A DNA stretch of 64,000 nucleotides from Phymorhynchus buccinoides (taxonomy: Eukaryota; Mollusca; Gastropoda; Neogastropoda; Raphitomidae): assembly GCA_017654935.2 (NCBI GenBank), contig CM065712.1:28483412-28547411 (forward strand), read 5' to 3'. Positions 34,801 through 46,554 of this stretch are shown here, one piece after another. The notes under the pieces are model-generated. The model was not told where the DNA came from and searched no databases. It saw nothing but the letters and a program-made list of their open reading frames with translations. Made by a program: the position numbers and the translations under genes. Every line of letters begins with the position of its first letter. The stretch's first letter is position 1.

Positions 34801-34997
34801 GTTCCAATCTTTTGGAGTCACGTCGGAGGGTTCGGTAGAGCTCAGGTAGAGAAACCCAATAAAAAGGGAAATATAACTCGCTGTTCCTATTAATCCTGTG
34901 ACCTTCCCCTTGTAGTTGCTTCCCTTAGACTGTCTCCAGTGTGTCCTATTTTCGTTTTTTGCTTCAATAAATGAACTACCGTATTTTGGACTATAAG

Positions 34998-35217
34998 GTA
35001 TTAGGTATTAGGTACTTTATAGTCACAGAGTCGTCTCTGTGAAATTCGGGTTGCTCCCACCTGGAGAGCGCGTCGCAGCCAGAGGCGCGCCACCCAATTT
35101 TTGCTAAAAAAAATTTGCATGCGATTTTTGTCACTGGTGGGGGGGTGTAAATTTTGACCAAATGACAACTTTTTCGTTGCCTCTGGGTTTAACGTGTGCT
35201 AAGTGCATGGGCACACG

Positions 35218-35248
<31 letters not shown>

Positions 35249-35370
35249 TCCACGTTCAGACCGTTAAGGCCTAGTGCAGAATGAGAGGGGAAAAAAACCC
35301 TGTACCCAGGTTCGAACTCGGGTTTACTTGACACGAAGCGAACGCGATACCACTGTGCCACTATACACGA
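34998..35370 (-). mobile_element. tRNA-headed SINE (copy 3)
   Basis: Tail GGTATTAGGTACTTTATAGT at the left, head GTGCCACTATACACG at the right, with box B complement CCAGGTTCGAACTC. Full length. Confidence 0.85.
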
Positions 35371-35435
35371 TACAAGGCCATACTTTTCCCTTTTCCCTTT
35401 CAGACTGAGACCCCTGCGCCTTATAATGTGACTGA

Positions 35436-35605
35436 TAACACAGAGGACCCCCCCTTATAAGACCTTCAAAAATCATCCAAAATGAGGTCTTATAAGGGAG
35501 GGGCCTTATAAGGGAGGTAATTTTTATACTTACAAAGAAGGGCAATGTCTCAGAAAAGTAGGTCTTATATGGGAGGGAGTCTTATAAGGGAGGTTCCACT
35601 GTATA
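35436..35605 (-). mobile_element. pogo-like MITE, CAGTGGAACCTCCC family (copy 2)
   Basis: Left ACAGAGGACCCCCCCTTATA, right GGGAGGTTCCACTGTA. Reverse-oriented core AAAATCATCCAAAATGAGGT. Confidence 0.8.
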
Positions 35606-35698
35606 GCAAGGAAATAGAGAAGCAAAATCTGAATATTGAGTCAAATTTGGGGGGTGCGCCTTATAATCAGGTGCGCCTTATAGTCCGCAAAATACAGT

Positions 35699-36092
35699 AC
35701 AGTGAAACCTCCCAAATAAGACCTCCCATTATAAGACTCCCTCCCACATAAGACCTACTTCTCTGAGACATTGCCCTTCTTTGTAAGCATTAAAATTACC
35801 TCCCTTATAAGACTCCTCCCTTATAAGACCTCCCATTATAAGACTCCCTCCCACATAAGACCTACTTCTCTGAGACATTGCCCTTCTTTGTAAGCATTAA
35901 AATTACCTCCCTTATAAGACTCCTCCCTTATAAGACCTCCCATTATAAGACTCCCTCCCACATAAGACCTACTTCCCTGAGACATTGCCCTTCTTGGTAA
36001 GTATTAAAATTACCTGTATTAGTAGACCCCTCCCTTATAAGACCTCATTTTGGATGATTTTTGAAGGTCTTATAAGGGAGGTCCCACTGTAC
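35699..36092 (+). mobile_element. pogo-like MITE, CAGTGGAACCTCCC family (copy 3, internally tandem)
   Basis: TACAGTGAAACCTCCC opens and GGGAGGTCCCACTGTA closes. The block from CCCATTATAAGACTCCCTCC to ACTCCTCCCTTATAAGACCT is repeated about 2.5 times. Confidence 0.85.
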
Positions 36093-36957
36093 TCATCATC
36101 TTCAAATTTGCTTCACTCAATAATTACGGCGGCGACCATATAGCTCACTTTATTCAAACATTAAATAAACAAATGTTTATGCTCATAGTTTACAATATGC
36201 TTTTTACAATCCTTTTGCACACTCGTTTGGCAGAGGATTTCTATTTTTTTACTTTGCCGCCACAAAAATCGAAGTCGAAGAGCGTCGTTGTTTGCTTCTT
36301 TTTGAAGAAAATTCAACATGGTGGGTAGGACTCTCGCAACTTCTTGTCGGTAAAAAGAGATGAACGCGATTGGTTGATTTACACTAACATTGTAAAGGAA
36401 CCAATGAAATGTCGAGAAATCATAAATTCCTGGTCGATGCTTTCGGTTTGTGCAGACAACAGATTTAGCAGACGATGAAGGAATTACCGCAGCGATCGGT
36501 AAAAAGTGCGGGCAGTTCTGCAAATATGCGGGCGTCGGCCCGATTTTAGACCCGATTTTTGCGGGAAGGAACAGATTTTGGGGGGGGGGGGGGGGGGGGG
36601 GGGGTTGCCCTAAATGACGCCATTTTGCAACGACACATGGACGATCGACACGTTAGAGTTATGTCCCATGCTGGGCATTGCCCGATTGAACTTGCGTCTC
36701 TCTCTTTTTTATTTTTTTTGACGAGGCCAAAAACAAATCATAGGGTCGGCCCCCCAAAATAGGGTAGGTCGGGGATACCATAACCACACCTTTTTTTTTG
36801 GGGGGGCCTTAGTACGCATTCCCTCACAAATGTCACAGTTGGATAGCAGTAGGTTCGAGTCCTATGCCGTGTTGCGGACCCTTTTATGGCTTAGTTGGAA
36901 GACAAAGTTGAACACAAGTGATCAGAAAATCATGGTGAACTGTTTGATTTTGTCTTG
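36093..36957. other. Unassigned sequence with a poly(G) run
   Basis: A 120-codon open frame on the minus strand (36161-36523) has no recognised domain. A run of about 27 G lies at 36578-36604. GGGCGTCGGCCCGATTTTAG nearby looks like dispersed-repeat text but has no second copy here. Confidence 0.4.
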
Positions 36958-37183
36958 TACAGTGGAACCTCCCTCATAAGACTCCCTCCATATAAGACCT
37001 ACTTCTCTGAGACATTGCCCTTATTTGTGAGTATTAAAATTACCTCCCTATAAGACCCCTCCCACATAAGACCTACTTCTCTGAGACATTGCCCTTCTTT
37101 GTGAGTATTAAAATTACCTCCCTAATAAGACCCCTCCCTTATAATGATTTTTGAAGGTCTTATATGGGAGGTTCCACTGTACT
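36958..37183 (+). mobile_element. pogo-like MITE, CAGTGGAACCTCCC family (copy 4)
   Basis: TACAGTGGAACCTCCCTCAT and GGGAGGTTCCACTGTA ends, with a partly duplicated core. An (AAG)n-tailed repeat in reverse orientation abuts its right end. Confidence 0.85.
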
Positions 37184-37590
37184 TCTTCTTCTTCTGCATT
37201 CCCAGGCCATATGGCCATAATGGGCAAGGTACGTATGTGTCTGGGTTTTCAGTTTTCACTGGTCTCCCCGCTGCGCACAGCCGACACAGTCCGATTTCGG
37301 AGGAACTCAAAGGAGAAAAAATTATTTTCAAAAGGGCAAGGAGAATGGGGCCAATAAGTCAGAAAGATAGTAGATGATAGAAAGCAAAGGGAAAAGGCAG
37401 AGTCAAAGAGAGATAGAGATAGATAGAGAGAGATAGATTAGAGGAAGTTACAAGCACAGAACTTCCAGAAGGTGGGGGAACAATTTTTACGAAAGGACCC
37501 CCCCCAGTATCCCCACGGGGAGAGACTCGTGGAGGGGGCGGGGTCGTCCAGCTCCTCATATGGAGGCACGAGGCATCCACCCACTGCCCT
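37184..37590 (-). mobile_element. (AAG)n-tailed repeat (copy 5)
   Basis: Begins CTTCTTCTTCTTCTGCATTC and CCAGGCCATATGGCCATAAT, ends GAGGCACGAGGCATCCACCC ACTGCCC. Full-length inverse copy. Confidence 0.85.
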
Positions 37591-37641
37591 GGTGTTGTAC
37601 AAACTTATCCATTCCCCCACCCCCCCTTCCCCCAAAACACA

Positions 37642-38232
37642 CAGACCTGTTTATCCTTATAATGAACAACCTGGAATTTGACACAGAAAAACCCGGAATT
37701 TGAAAAGAAAAAACCAGAATTCACATCGGTACACGACTCACGATAAAACACTGATTCAAAAGGTATGCCGCCATGCGAAATTTTGAAGTCCACGCTGCAG
37801 TACTTGCACTGTGCATGCTCGTCTCCCAAACGCAAACTTGTTGTTCCTGGCACTTTCAAATATTTTTGAGAAAACTTCTGCTTCACTTTTGGCCGTTTCA
37901 CCCTATCACTGCTGTCGTTTGTTGAAGATTTCTGGCGCTTGCCGCCTGCGGTTGACTTGCCTGACGACATGATTGGCGCAAAACTACAATCTCTGCCAAC
38001 AAGAAATACTATCATTGGTTGAGGGGGGTCCACGGACCAATGAAAAATCGCGTCTCAGAACTCCAAGATTTCGGTCAACCCTTGCGTCTTTTCATACAAA
38101 CGGAAACAAATAATAGACGTTTTTTTGAAATCCTGGGATTTTCAGCGTTCACCCGGAATTTATTATTTTACCCAGAATTTTTGCAAATTCCCGGGATAAT
38201 TCCGGCAAAACCGGGAGGGTAAACAGGTCTGC
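37642..38232. mobile_element. CAGACCTG-family DNA element with transposase start (copy 1)
   Basis: Ends CAGACCTGTTTATCC and GGTAAACAGGTCTG. It ends about 12 bp from the exon 5 donor of the DZANK1-like gene (38244). It holds a transposase-like fragment at 37764-37970. Confidence 0.8.
37764..37970 (-). pseudogene. N-terminal fragment of a BED-type zinc-finger transposase
   Basis: From an ATG the frame gives MSSGKSTAGGKRQKSS, a basic stretch, then LRLGDEHAQCKYCSVDFKIS HGGI. The C-x2-C followed by VDFxISHGG is typical of the BED-like zinc finger at the start of hAT-related transposases (known family feature). The frame then loses similarity, so only the first finger half remains, as in internally deleted non-autonomous copies. 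Confidence 0.65.
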
Positions 38233-38244
38233 TGACACACCAAC

Positions 38245-38447
38245 CTCAACCATCTTCGTCGTCAACAGTCCAGACTGTACTGTGGGCGCGCTGCGTGCCG
38301 GTACCACGTTGCCGTAGGAGACAACGCCAGTTGCCGGCGCGGGCCACACGCTGCCCGGAGGTGCCCCCCACACGTTGATTTGGGTCCCGGAATAATTGGT
38401 GGGATTGAAAGGCCCGTCAGGAATCTGGGACCCAGCAGGGGCTGAAT
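38245..38447 (-). CDS. DZANK1-like gene, exon 5
   Basis: Minus strand: acceptor TCTTCTTCTTCAG before ATTCAGCCCC at 38447, donor GTTGAG|GTTGGT at 38245. It enters with two bases that complete the split codon G|AT from exon 4 and leaves in phase 0. It encodes 67 residues plus the split Asp: DSAPAGSQIPDGPFNPTNYS, GTQINVWGAPPGSVWPAPAT, GVVSYGNVVPARSAPTVQSG, LLTTKMVE. The segment is Pro/Gly/Ala/Val-rich, lacks Cys and looks like a linker. I do not recognise a domain. A transposable element ends about 12 bp into the following intron. Codon use is GC-rich compared with the AT-rich surroundings, which supports it as a real exon. Confidence 0.7.
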
Positions 38448-38681
38448 CTGAAGAAGAAGAAAAGAAAAAATGCGTAAAAAAATAATAATAAATAATAATA
38501 ATGGGATGGGTAAACTATGCATATACCGATCTTCAAGAAAGGCAAAGAAGGCTGCCAAGAGCGGGATGTAAAATCCCGACCTTGTGCGATAAACAGTAAG
38601 GCTCTTGAGATTGAATAAAAGCAATATCCCACTCCAAAGTCCTAATAACTGATAATATGCTTGGCTAAGATGGAGATTCAC

Positions 38682-38721
38682 ACCCCCCCCCCCCCGCCAC
38701 CCCCCCCCCCTCCCCCTCCCC
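38682..38721. repeat. C-rich homopolymer
   Basis: C runs broken by GCCA and T. Confidence 0.9.
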
Positions 38722-38809
38722 TTCAACGTCCTGGTTCATTACAGGATTGTTTTCTTCTAGTTGCGACTTTATAATATTCTACTGTATGCAAATGCATATT
38801 TTTCATTGT

Positions 38810-39059
38810 TTAACCCTTTCACCGCGAATGTCGCATTTTTGCACCACAATGGTTTAACACCCGTGTCACTAAAAGGCATCAAATCAGGGCCTGTTATCCG
38901 AAGACCCTATTTTCTTAGTTTTGGGAGGTAAGGGTAGGGCCTAATGTTATGCATGTCGCAGAGGAATTCGCAATATTGCAGATAATTTTTTGGTTCTCTA
39001 CCCAGTTAAGTTTAATAGTATTTTGGGGGCTGAAAAATGGCTGGCGGCGAAAGGGTTAA
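38810..39059 (+). mobile_element. piggyBac-like MITE, CCCTTTCACCGCCA family (copy 6, near-consensus)
   Basis: TTAACCCTTTCACCGCGAATG to GCTGGCGGCGAAAGGGTTAA, 250 bp, without insertions. A good reference copy for the family. Confidence 0.92.
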
Positions 39060-39176
39060 GGGAATGAAAATTAACTTTGAATATATAGAAAAGGAAGGTT
39101 TATGTGCTCAATCTGCAATAAGAAAGGCAAGACTGAGAAAAACATCAAAAACAACCGGAAAGAATCGAGAAAAAGG

Positions 39177-39178
<2 letters not shown>

Positions 39179-39226
<48 letters not shown>

Positions 39227-39357
39227 ATATGCATTTTTGCCAACATTTATTTTTAATTAATGTTCTACCTGGGTTTTTTAGAAACAGATACAGACAGACA
39301 GACAGACAGACAGACAGAGTAGAGAGGGCAAAAGAGAAATGAGGAAAGGAGAGAGAG

Positions 39358-39417
<60 letters not shown>
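39179..39417. repeat. (TG)n, (ACAG)n and (GA)n microsatellites
   Basis: TG run at 39179-39224, CAGA run near 39290-39318, GA run near 39349-39417. Confidence 0.95.
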
Positions 39418-39418
<1 letters not shown>

Positions 39419-39431
39419 GAAACGAATTTTT

Positions 39432-39838
<407 letters not shown>

Positions 39839-40018
39839 CTGTGAAATTCAGGTTGCTCCCACCTGGAGAGCGCGTTGCAGCCAAAGGCGCGCCACCCGAT
39901 TTTTTTTTTCTGCATGCAATTTTTGTGTGACTGATGAAGGGAGGCGGGTGTAAATTTCGACCAAATGACAACTCTTTTCGTTGCCACTGGGTTTAACGTG
40001 TGCTAAGTGCATGGGCAC

Positions 40019-40052
<34 letters not shown>

Positions 40053-40171
40053 TTCATGTTCAGACCGCAAGGCCTAGTGCAAAGTGAAAGGAAAAATCCC
40101 CTGTACCCAGGTTCGAACTCGGGTTTACTTTGACACAAGGCGAACGTGCTACCTCTGTGCCACTCTACACT

Positions 40172-40336
40172 CAGACCTGTTTACCCTGAAATCGGACTTT
40201 GTGTATTCGAAATCCAAAATAAGTGTATTTTTCACAAAATAGGAAAGTTAAAAAAACCGAGTGCAAACATGATTACATTTTTATAACAACTTATAGACAT
40301 ACTATGTCAAAAGTGTCATCCATTAATTACAAGAAC

Positions 40337-40390
<54 letters not shown>

Positions 40391-40535
40391 TCGCACCAGT
40401 TTCCTGAATCAGGCAATAATACAGAAATGATACATTTGTTTTTCACCATTTCACCATATTTTCCCCCATGTACCATATTTATCATATTTTTTATATCAGA
40501 TATGTAAAAATATGGTGACATCTTATGGGTAAGCA
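40172..40535. mobile_element. CAGACCTG-family element (copy 2)
   Basis: Starts CAGACCTGTTTACCC and ends ATGGGTAAGCAGGTATG. Flanks TACACT and TACAAC are an imperfect 6-bp duplication. A (CA)n run at 40339-40388 has expanded inside. Confidence 0.7.
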
Positions 40536-40551
40536 GGTATGTACAACACAG

Positions 40552-40870
40552 CAATGACAATCAATCCCTTTGGCTGCAGCACTGACCCAGGGCCAACCAA
40601 TCCCTTTGGCTGCAGCACTGACCTAAGGCCAACTAATCCCTTTGGCTGCAGCACTGACCTAAGGCCAACCAATCCCTTTGGCTGCAGCACTGACCTAAGG
40701 CCAACCAATCCCTTTGGCTGCAGCACTGACCCAGGGCCAACCAATCCCTTTGGCTGCAGCACTCAGACCCAGGGCCAACCAATCCCTTTGGCTGCAGGGC
40801 CAAACCACTGCAGCACTGACCCAGGGCCAACCAATCCCTTTGGCTGCAGCACTGACCCAGGGTCAAGGCC
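40552..40870. repeat. 36-bp minisatellite, about nine units
   Basis: Unit AATCCCTTTGGCTGCAGCAC plus TGACC(C/T)A(G/A)GGCCAACC. One unit near 40795 is rearranged (CAGGGCCAAACCACTGCAG). Multiple-of-three length keeps frames open on both strands. Confidence 0.95.
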
Positions 40871-40981
40871 TCTGAAGTCTGAGAGTCACAGCCATTCAAA
40901 AAAGGGCGAAGCTAGAAACGGGTTTTCCACCAGTGCAGAAAACCACTTTTAACTCATTGGCATCGCAACGATTTTGAATTA

Positions 40982-41754
<773 letters not shown>

Positions 41755-42180
41755 GAAAGCTCACAATTCACTCCAGCCATACACACAAACAAAACATACA
41801 CAAGCAAATGGAGAAAAGAAAGAAGATTGCGGGTTTTTACTTCAGGTTTAGACATAGGGAAGTGGTAGATCAGACTTTTTTTTATATAGAGACTTTATAT
41901 AGAAAAACTATCCACACCGATTGGTTTCCCCCATAGCGAACCACTACAAAAGCAAAGTCTGAGGCAAAGTTGTGGTCTAAGGGAGGAGCGAAGCGAGTTT
42001 AGAAGTGACCAAGGTATGGTGTGCACACAGATTGACTTCCCTACAAGCAAATGCATCAAATTGACCATTATCTATTAATTCCAAACATATATGGCCGGAA
42101 CGACTTGAATGAGTTCATCAATACAGCTCTCAGTGTCACTTTACTGTTGGACACAACTTGATGCCAACGTCAACCAGTGA

Positions 42181-42255
42181 TTAACCCTTTCGCAGCCAAC
42201 GTCGCATTTTTGCACCACAATGATTGAACACCCAGTAAAAACCTTGAACTCAGGG
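42181..42255 (+). mobile_element. piggyBac-like MITE, left-end fragment
   Basis: TTAACCCTTTCGCAGCCAACG and GCATTTTTGCACCACAATGA, then the similarity is lost. Confidence 0.75.
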
Positions 42256-42527
42256 TCTGTTATCCAACAATGAAGCTAAAGAATAGTCCGAAAATGTGGC
42301 TGGAATCAGAGTCCATAACACTGATGAACATCAAAATTGGAAAAATCCACATACAAGCAGCATCAGTATATATAAGCCGCATGGACTATACTCAAAGACC
42401 CCTATGCCCCACATGGCCGAAAGGCCAAAGAGGGCGCTAAACATTATTTCTTCCTCAAAGACCCACCACATCACGAGTCAAAATCACGGTTTTCACGTGT
42501 TTCCCCTCTTAGAGCTGGTAAGAAATC

Positions 42528-42948
42528 TTAACCCTTTCGCTGCCAGCCATTTATGAACCACAATTTTCCGTTAAACTTACAAGGGTACAGAAAAGAATTC
42601 ATCTGCAATATTGGCGATTTATCTGTGACATGTTCAGAATAAGGCTTATCCTTACTGCCCTGAAATTGAAGAACACAAGATCCAATATTGGATAACAGAA
42701 TAACCCTGACTTTCAAGAACACAAGATTTAATAACAGACCATGGGCTTGTTAAATCATTGTGGTGCAAAGAATTCATGTCCAATATTGGCGATTTATCTG
42801 TGACATGTTCAGAATAAGGCTTATCCTTACTGCCCTAAATTAAGAACACAAGATCATTGGATAACAGACCCTGATTTCAAGGCTTTTAATGACATGGGTG
42901 TTAAATCATTGTGGTGCAAAAATACGACATCGGCGGTGAAAGGGTTAA
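42528..42948 (-). mobile_element. piggyBac-like MITE with an internal ~110-bp duplication (copy 9)
   Basis: TTAACCCTTTCGCTGCCAGCC and GGCGGTGAAAGGGTTAA ends. The block CAATATTGGCGATTTATCTG to TAAGAACACAAGATC occurs twice, which explains the excess length. Confidence 0.85.
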
Positions 42949-43013
42949 TACATCTTCCTAGCTTAAGAGGGAATGTGACGTGTGACGTGGGGGGGGGGGG
43001 GGGGGGGGAGTCT

Positions 43014-43053
43014 TTAACCCTTTCACCGCCAATGTCGGTGTGAAAGGGTTAAT
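43014..43053. mobile_element. Micro-MITE: two piggyBac-like ends fused head to head
   Basis: TTAACCCTTTCACCGCCAAT followed by GTCGGTGTGAAAGGGTTAA: 39 bp, almost only the two ends. The unit with the flank ACATCTTCCTAGCTTAAGAG and a G run is duplicated in tandem (42945 and 43050). Confidence 0.85.
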
Positions 43054-43112
43054 ACATCTTCCTAGCTTAAGAGGGAATGTGACGTGTGACGTGGGGGGGG
43101 GGGGGGGAGTCT

Positions 43113-44130
43113 TTAACCCTTTCACCGCCAATGTCGCATTTTTGCACCACAGTGATTTAACACCCATGTCACTAAAAGGCATTAAACCAGGGTATGTTAT
43201 TCAAAGAGCCTATTTTTATAACTTTTGGAGGTAAGGATAGGCCTTACATGTCATAGAGGAATCCTCAATATTGCAGATTATTATTTTTGTCTACTCAGGT
43301 AAGTTTAATGAATCCCATCAGAGGCGAGGGTTTTTTTTCGGTCCTGGACCGACTCCTACCCAGAGTGAGTGGCTATGGGCTCAATGGGAAGACTGAAACC
43401 ACACAGTCGAGTTTCATCCGCTTAACGGATGCGTTTCTGAGAGTGTTGCTCTAATTGCAAGACCAACACTGCAGGTGTCTGTAGTTCTCGGGCCTGGTTA
43501 ACGCCGGGATATCATTATGAAAGGAAGCGTAGAATACAGCCCTGCCATGCAGTCTCAGACCGATACGGAACTCCATAGCATCATCATCATCGTTATCATC
43601 GGCCTCATTTTCCATCAATCATAAAATTTAAAAATGTCTCAAATTCTGTGGCTTTGCATGCCCTGCTCTCATGGTGACCTCAGTTTCGGTTTCCAATCCA
43701 GTCTGTGCCTTGGTGCGTTCGGGTCAAAGTCATGGGGATCAGTGTGTTCTGGGGAGCTGTCGGTGGACGGTCGTGGTGGCGCCCTCGGAGGAGGACCTCA
43801 CTCACGCTGGCTCCGCGACTAAGAGAATAGTGTCGTCAGTAGGGGGCTTAGTAGGTGGTGTCCTGAATAGGCTCCACTGAACTCCACCCAAGTGACTCAG
43901 CAGAAGTGCAGTGTCTCCTCGGTTGGTTGCCTCCTGACGGCCTAACATAGATTCGCTCCCCTTGGACTGCTGGTCTCGGTTTCTGCGACTTGAACAAACC
44001 CGGGTGTAGCTGCGAATTGGGATTCGGAACGAGCGGCGTGGGAGCAACGCCACTGTACAGCCCAGAAGATGGGACAGCAAAGTTTACTGGAGATGTTTTG
44101 CTGAAAAATGGCTGGCGGTGAAAGGGTTAA
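43113..44130 (+). mobile_element. piggyBac-like MITE (copy 11) split by a retroposon
   Basis: TTAACCCTTTCACCGCCAATG at the left and GGCTGGCGGTGAAAGGGTTAA at the right, with 43311-44080 foreign. Confidence 0.85.
43311..44080 (+). mobile_element. Poly(A) retroposon ending GGGACAGCAAA (copy 1, longest)
   Basis: From about CATCAGAGGCGAGGGTTTTT to CAGAAGATGGGACAGCAAAG. The last 300 bp (from GGCGCCCTCGGAGGAGGACC) match copies at 45.1, 56.6 and 58.4 kb. The extra 5' part contains CGGTCCTGGACCGACTCCTA and GATACGGAACTCCATAGC. Variable 5' ends and a shared 3' end are the pattern of LINE-type retrotransposition. Confidence 0.75.
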
Positions 44131-44381
44131 GGACAACAGTAGCGGCTTATAGGCCGCATTTTGACGGTAGTATGATGACTGACCTCATGTTGCCATTTTC
44201 TTGTTTCTTTGTTTGTTTGTTTGATTGTTTGTTTGTTTGTTTTCCCACTTGCCTCTCTCTTGTTCTTGACATAGCCGACTTCTGACCAACAGATTGAACC
44301 CCCTTTCCAAACAGAGCAAAAAAACAAAAAAACAAAAAAACAAAATCAAGCAACAAATGCAAACGTGCACAAATAAACATG

Positions 44382-44659
44382 CAGACCTGCCTACCCCCAA
44401 TTTCTTTTTTAGGTACTCCATGAAATAGAATTCCATACTTTTTCTCAAAATTCCGTATTTTGCAAGGAGACCCCAAAACGGAACATTACGGAACATTAAA
44501 CCGCCATGCGAAATGACGAAAAACACTCGATTTTGACCGATCTTAGAAGACCTTCAGTTCAAATTTTTGCCGTATTCATTTTCCATTTACCGTACTGCCG
44601 TACTGGGGCTCAAAATCGTGTACAAAATACGGGAAAGATCGTATGGGTAGGCAGGTCTG
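44382..44659. mobile_element. CAGACCTG-family element (copy 3) with exact 6-bp target duplication
   Basis: CAGACCTGCCTACCCCCA and ATGGGTAGGCAGGTCTG ends, AACATG on both sides. GCCATGCGAAATGACGAAAA inside is near the transposase fragment of copy 1. Confidence 0.85.
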
Positions 44660-44859
44660 AACATGGCATCACTGTTTTGGCACTTTAAATAATAAAGTTG
44701 CTCAATCTCACTCTAAATCATGGTGTGGTCTTTGACTTATGACAAGAAAGGTTTTGTGTGGATGTAAGAGACGCCATAAAAAACAACCCACAAAAATCAG
44801 GCAAAAAAAGCAAACATACAAATGTGCACAAATAAACATGGCATCACTGTTTTGGCACT

Positions 44860-45067
44860 TTAACCCCATGACTGCCACCAACGTATCACTGATGATGTCA
44901 TCAGATGAAGAGGACTAACCCTGATATGCTGACTTTTGCTGTAACACAATCAAGAGAGTAATATCCCCAGACCACTTTGCCAGATTGACTCTATCAGTTG
45001 TCTTTTTCATGGCATGATTTGCCCAATGATTTTTTTCTTTAATTATCTCTGGCAGTCAAGGGGTTAA
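44860..45067. mobile_element. TTAA-flanked MITE, second family (TTAACCCC(A/T)TGACTGCCA)
   Basis: TTAACCCCATGACTGCCACC and CTGGCAGTCAAGGGGTTAA. Piggybac-like by TTAA and CCC ends. Confidence 0.8.
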
Positions 45068-45115
45068 ATAATAAAGTTGCCCAATCTCACTCTAAATCAT
45101 AGTGTGGTCTTTCTT

Positions 45116-45441
45116 TTTTTTGTCTTTTTTTTGTTTGTTGCTGTCTCATCTTCTGGGCTGTACAGTGGCGTTGCTCCCACGCCGCTCGTTCCGAATCCCA
45201 ATTCGCAGCCACACCCGGGTTTGTTCAAGTCGCAGAATCCGAGACCAGCAGTCCAAGGGGAGCGAATCTATGTTAGGCCGTCAGGAGGCAACCAACCGAG
45301 GAGACACTGCACTTCTGCTGAGTCACTTCGGTGGAGTTCAGTGGAGCCTGTTCAGGACACCACCTACTAAGCCCCCTACTGACGACACTATTCTCTTAGT
45401 CGCGGAGCCAGAGTGAGTGAGGTCCTCCTCCGAGGGCGCCA
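45116..45441 (-). mobile_element. Poly(A) retroposon ending GGGACAGCAAA (copy 2) with 15-bp target duplication
   Basis: AGTGTGGTCTTTCTT flanks it on both sides (45101-45115 and 45442-45456). The 3' T run faces left, and the 5' end is GGCGCC as in the 58.4-kb copy. A short frame resembling SGLYSGVAPTPL is shared by copies, without a known domain. Confidence 0.85.
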
Positions 45442-45571
45442 AGTGTGGTCTTTCTTGACTTGTGACAAAAAAGGTTTTGTGTGGATGTAAGAGACACAAA
45501 AACACACACACAAAAATCAAGCAAAAAATACAAGCATACAAAAATAAACATGGCATCACTGTTACGGCACT

Positions 45572-45790
45572 TTAACCCTTTCACCGCCAACGTCGCATTT
45601 TAGCACCACGATGGTTTAACACCCATGTCACTCAAAGGCATCAAATCAGGGCCTGTTATCCACAGACCCTATTTTCTTCATTTTGGGCCTAATGTTATAT
45701 ATGTCACAGATGAATTCGCAACATTGCAGAAATATTTGTTTCTCTACCCCGTTAAGTTTAATGGTATTTTTTGGCTGAAAAATGGCTGAT
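45572..45790 (+). mobile_element. piggyBac-like MITE (copy 12), right end replaced by a SINE
   Basis: TTAACCCTTTCACCGCCAACG to GGCTGAAAAATGGCTG, then the SINE tail begins. Confidence 0.8.
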
Positions 45791-46003
45791 ATTATAGTCA
45801 CAGAGGCGTCTCTGTGAAATTCGGGTTGCTCCCACCTGGAGAGCGCGTCACAGCAAGAGGCGTGCCACCCAAATTTAAAAAAAAAATCTTTGCATGCAAT
45901 TTTTGTGTGACTGATGAGGAAGGAAGGGGGGGGTACATTTTGACCAAATGACAACTTTTTCGTTGCCACTGGGTTTAGCGTGTGCTAAGTGCATGAGCAC
46001 ACG

Positions 46004-46034
<31 letters not shown>

Positions 46035-46154
46035 TCCACATTCAGACCGCAAGGCCTAGTGCAAAGTGAAAGGAAAAATCCCCTGTACCCAGGTTCGAAC
46101 TCGGGTTTACTTGACACGAAGCGAACACGCTACCACTGTGCCACTCTACACGCA
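45791..46154 (-). mobile_element. tRNA-headed SINE (copy 6)
   Basis: ATTATAGTCACAGAGGCGTC at the left, GTGCCACTCTACACG at the right. Box B complement CCAGGTTCGAACTCGG intact. Confidence 0.85.
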
Positions 46155-46220
46155 GAGGTGACCTGATTCAATTATGTAAGATAATCAATAAGATTGTTGA
46201 CCTAGACTTTAAACAATTTT

Positions 46221-46514
46221 GTGCATACAGTTCAACACAACAAACTACTAAGACACTCCGAAAAGAAATTATTGATGAATTTGTCTAGAATTGAAATCAG
46301 AACATTCACTTTCAGGAATCGAGTTGTTCAGAGTTGGAATGCACTGGAATTAACCACAAAAAACACTCCAACACTAACAACATGCAAGAGTTTTCTGGAG
46401 GAGGATGCCAAGAAAAGTGTACAGTCACTCGACTTTGACGAATGTGAATTTAAGAGATGCGGCTTATATACAGATGCGCCTTATAGTCCCTTTTTTTACG
46501 GAAATAACGACTAA
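46221..46514 (+). pseudogene. C-terminal tail of a non-LTR retrotransposon reverse transcriptase
   Basis: The frame contains TFTFRNRVVQSWNALE, then TPTLTTCKSFLEEDAKK. The pattern F-x-N-R-V-V-x-x-W-N-x-L followed 15-20 residues later by F(K)xxL is the conserved extreme C-terminus of CR1/Jockey-type ORF2 proteins. Everything upstream is missing, so it is a 5'-truncated insertion. Its 3' part runs into ATTTTTCGGACTATAAGG-family fragments at about 46462-46503. Confidence 0.7.
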
Positions 46515-46554
46515 TGTGGTCTATGTTTCTTCTTAGAATTTTCATATTGTAACT

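Larger units (their letters stand above)
34978..35701. mobile_element. ATTTTTCGGACTATAAGG-type MITE carrying two later insertions
   Basis: Left ACCGTATTTTGGACTATAAG, right GCGCCTTATAGTCCGCAAAA TACAGTA. A SINE (34998-35370) and a pogo-like MITE (35436-35605) interrupt it. Confidence 0.8.

Noticed and set aside
34411..34893. Protein with 38-residue repeats
   Set aside because: The period is a multiple of three by chance and the array lies within an intron of the opposite-strand gene.
36161..36523. 120-codon open frame
   Set aside because: No domain, splice signal or homology pattern could be recognised.
40539..40952. PTNPFGCSTD repeat protein
   Set aside because: Frames are open on both strands of a 36-bp minisatellite and have no exon signals.
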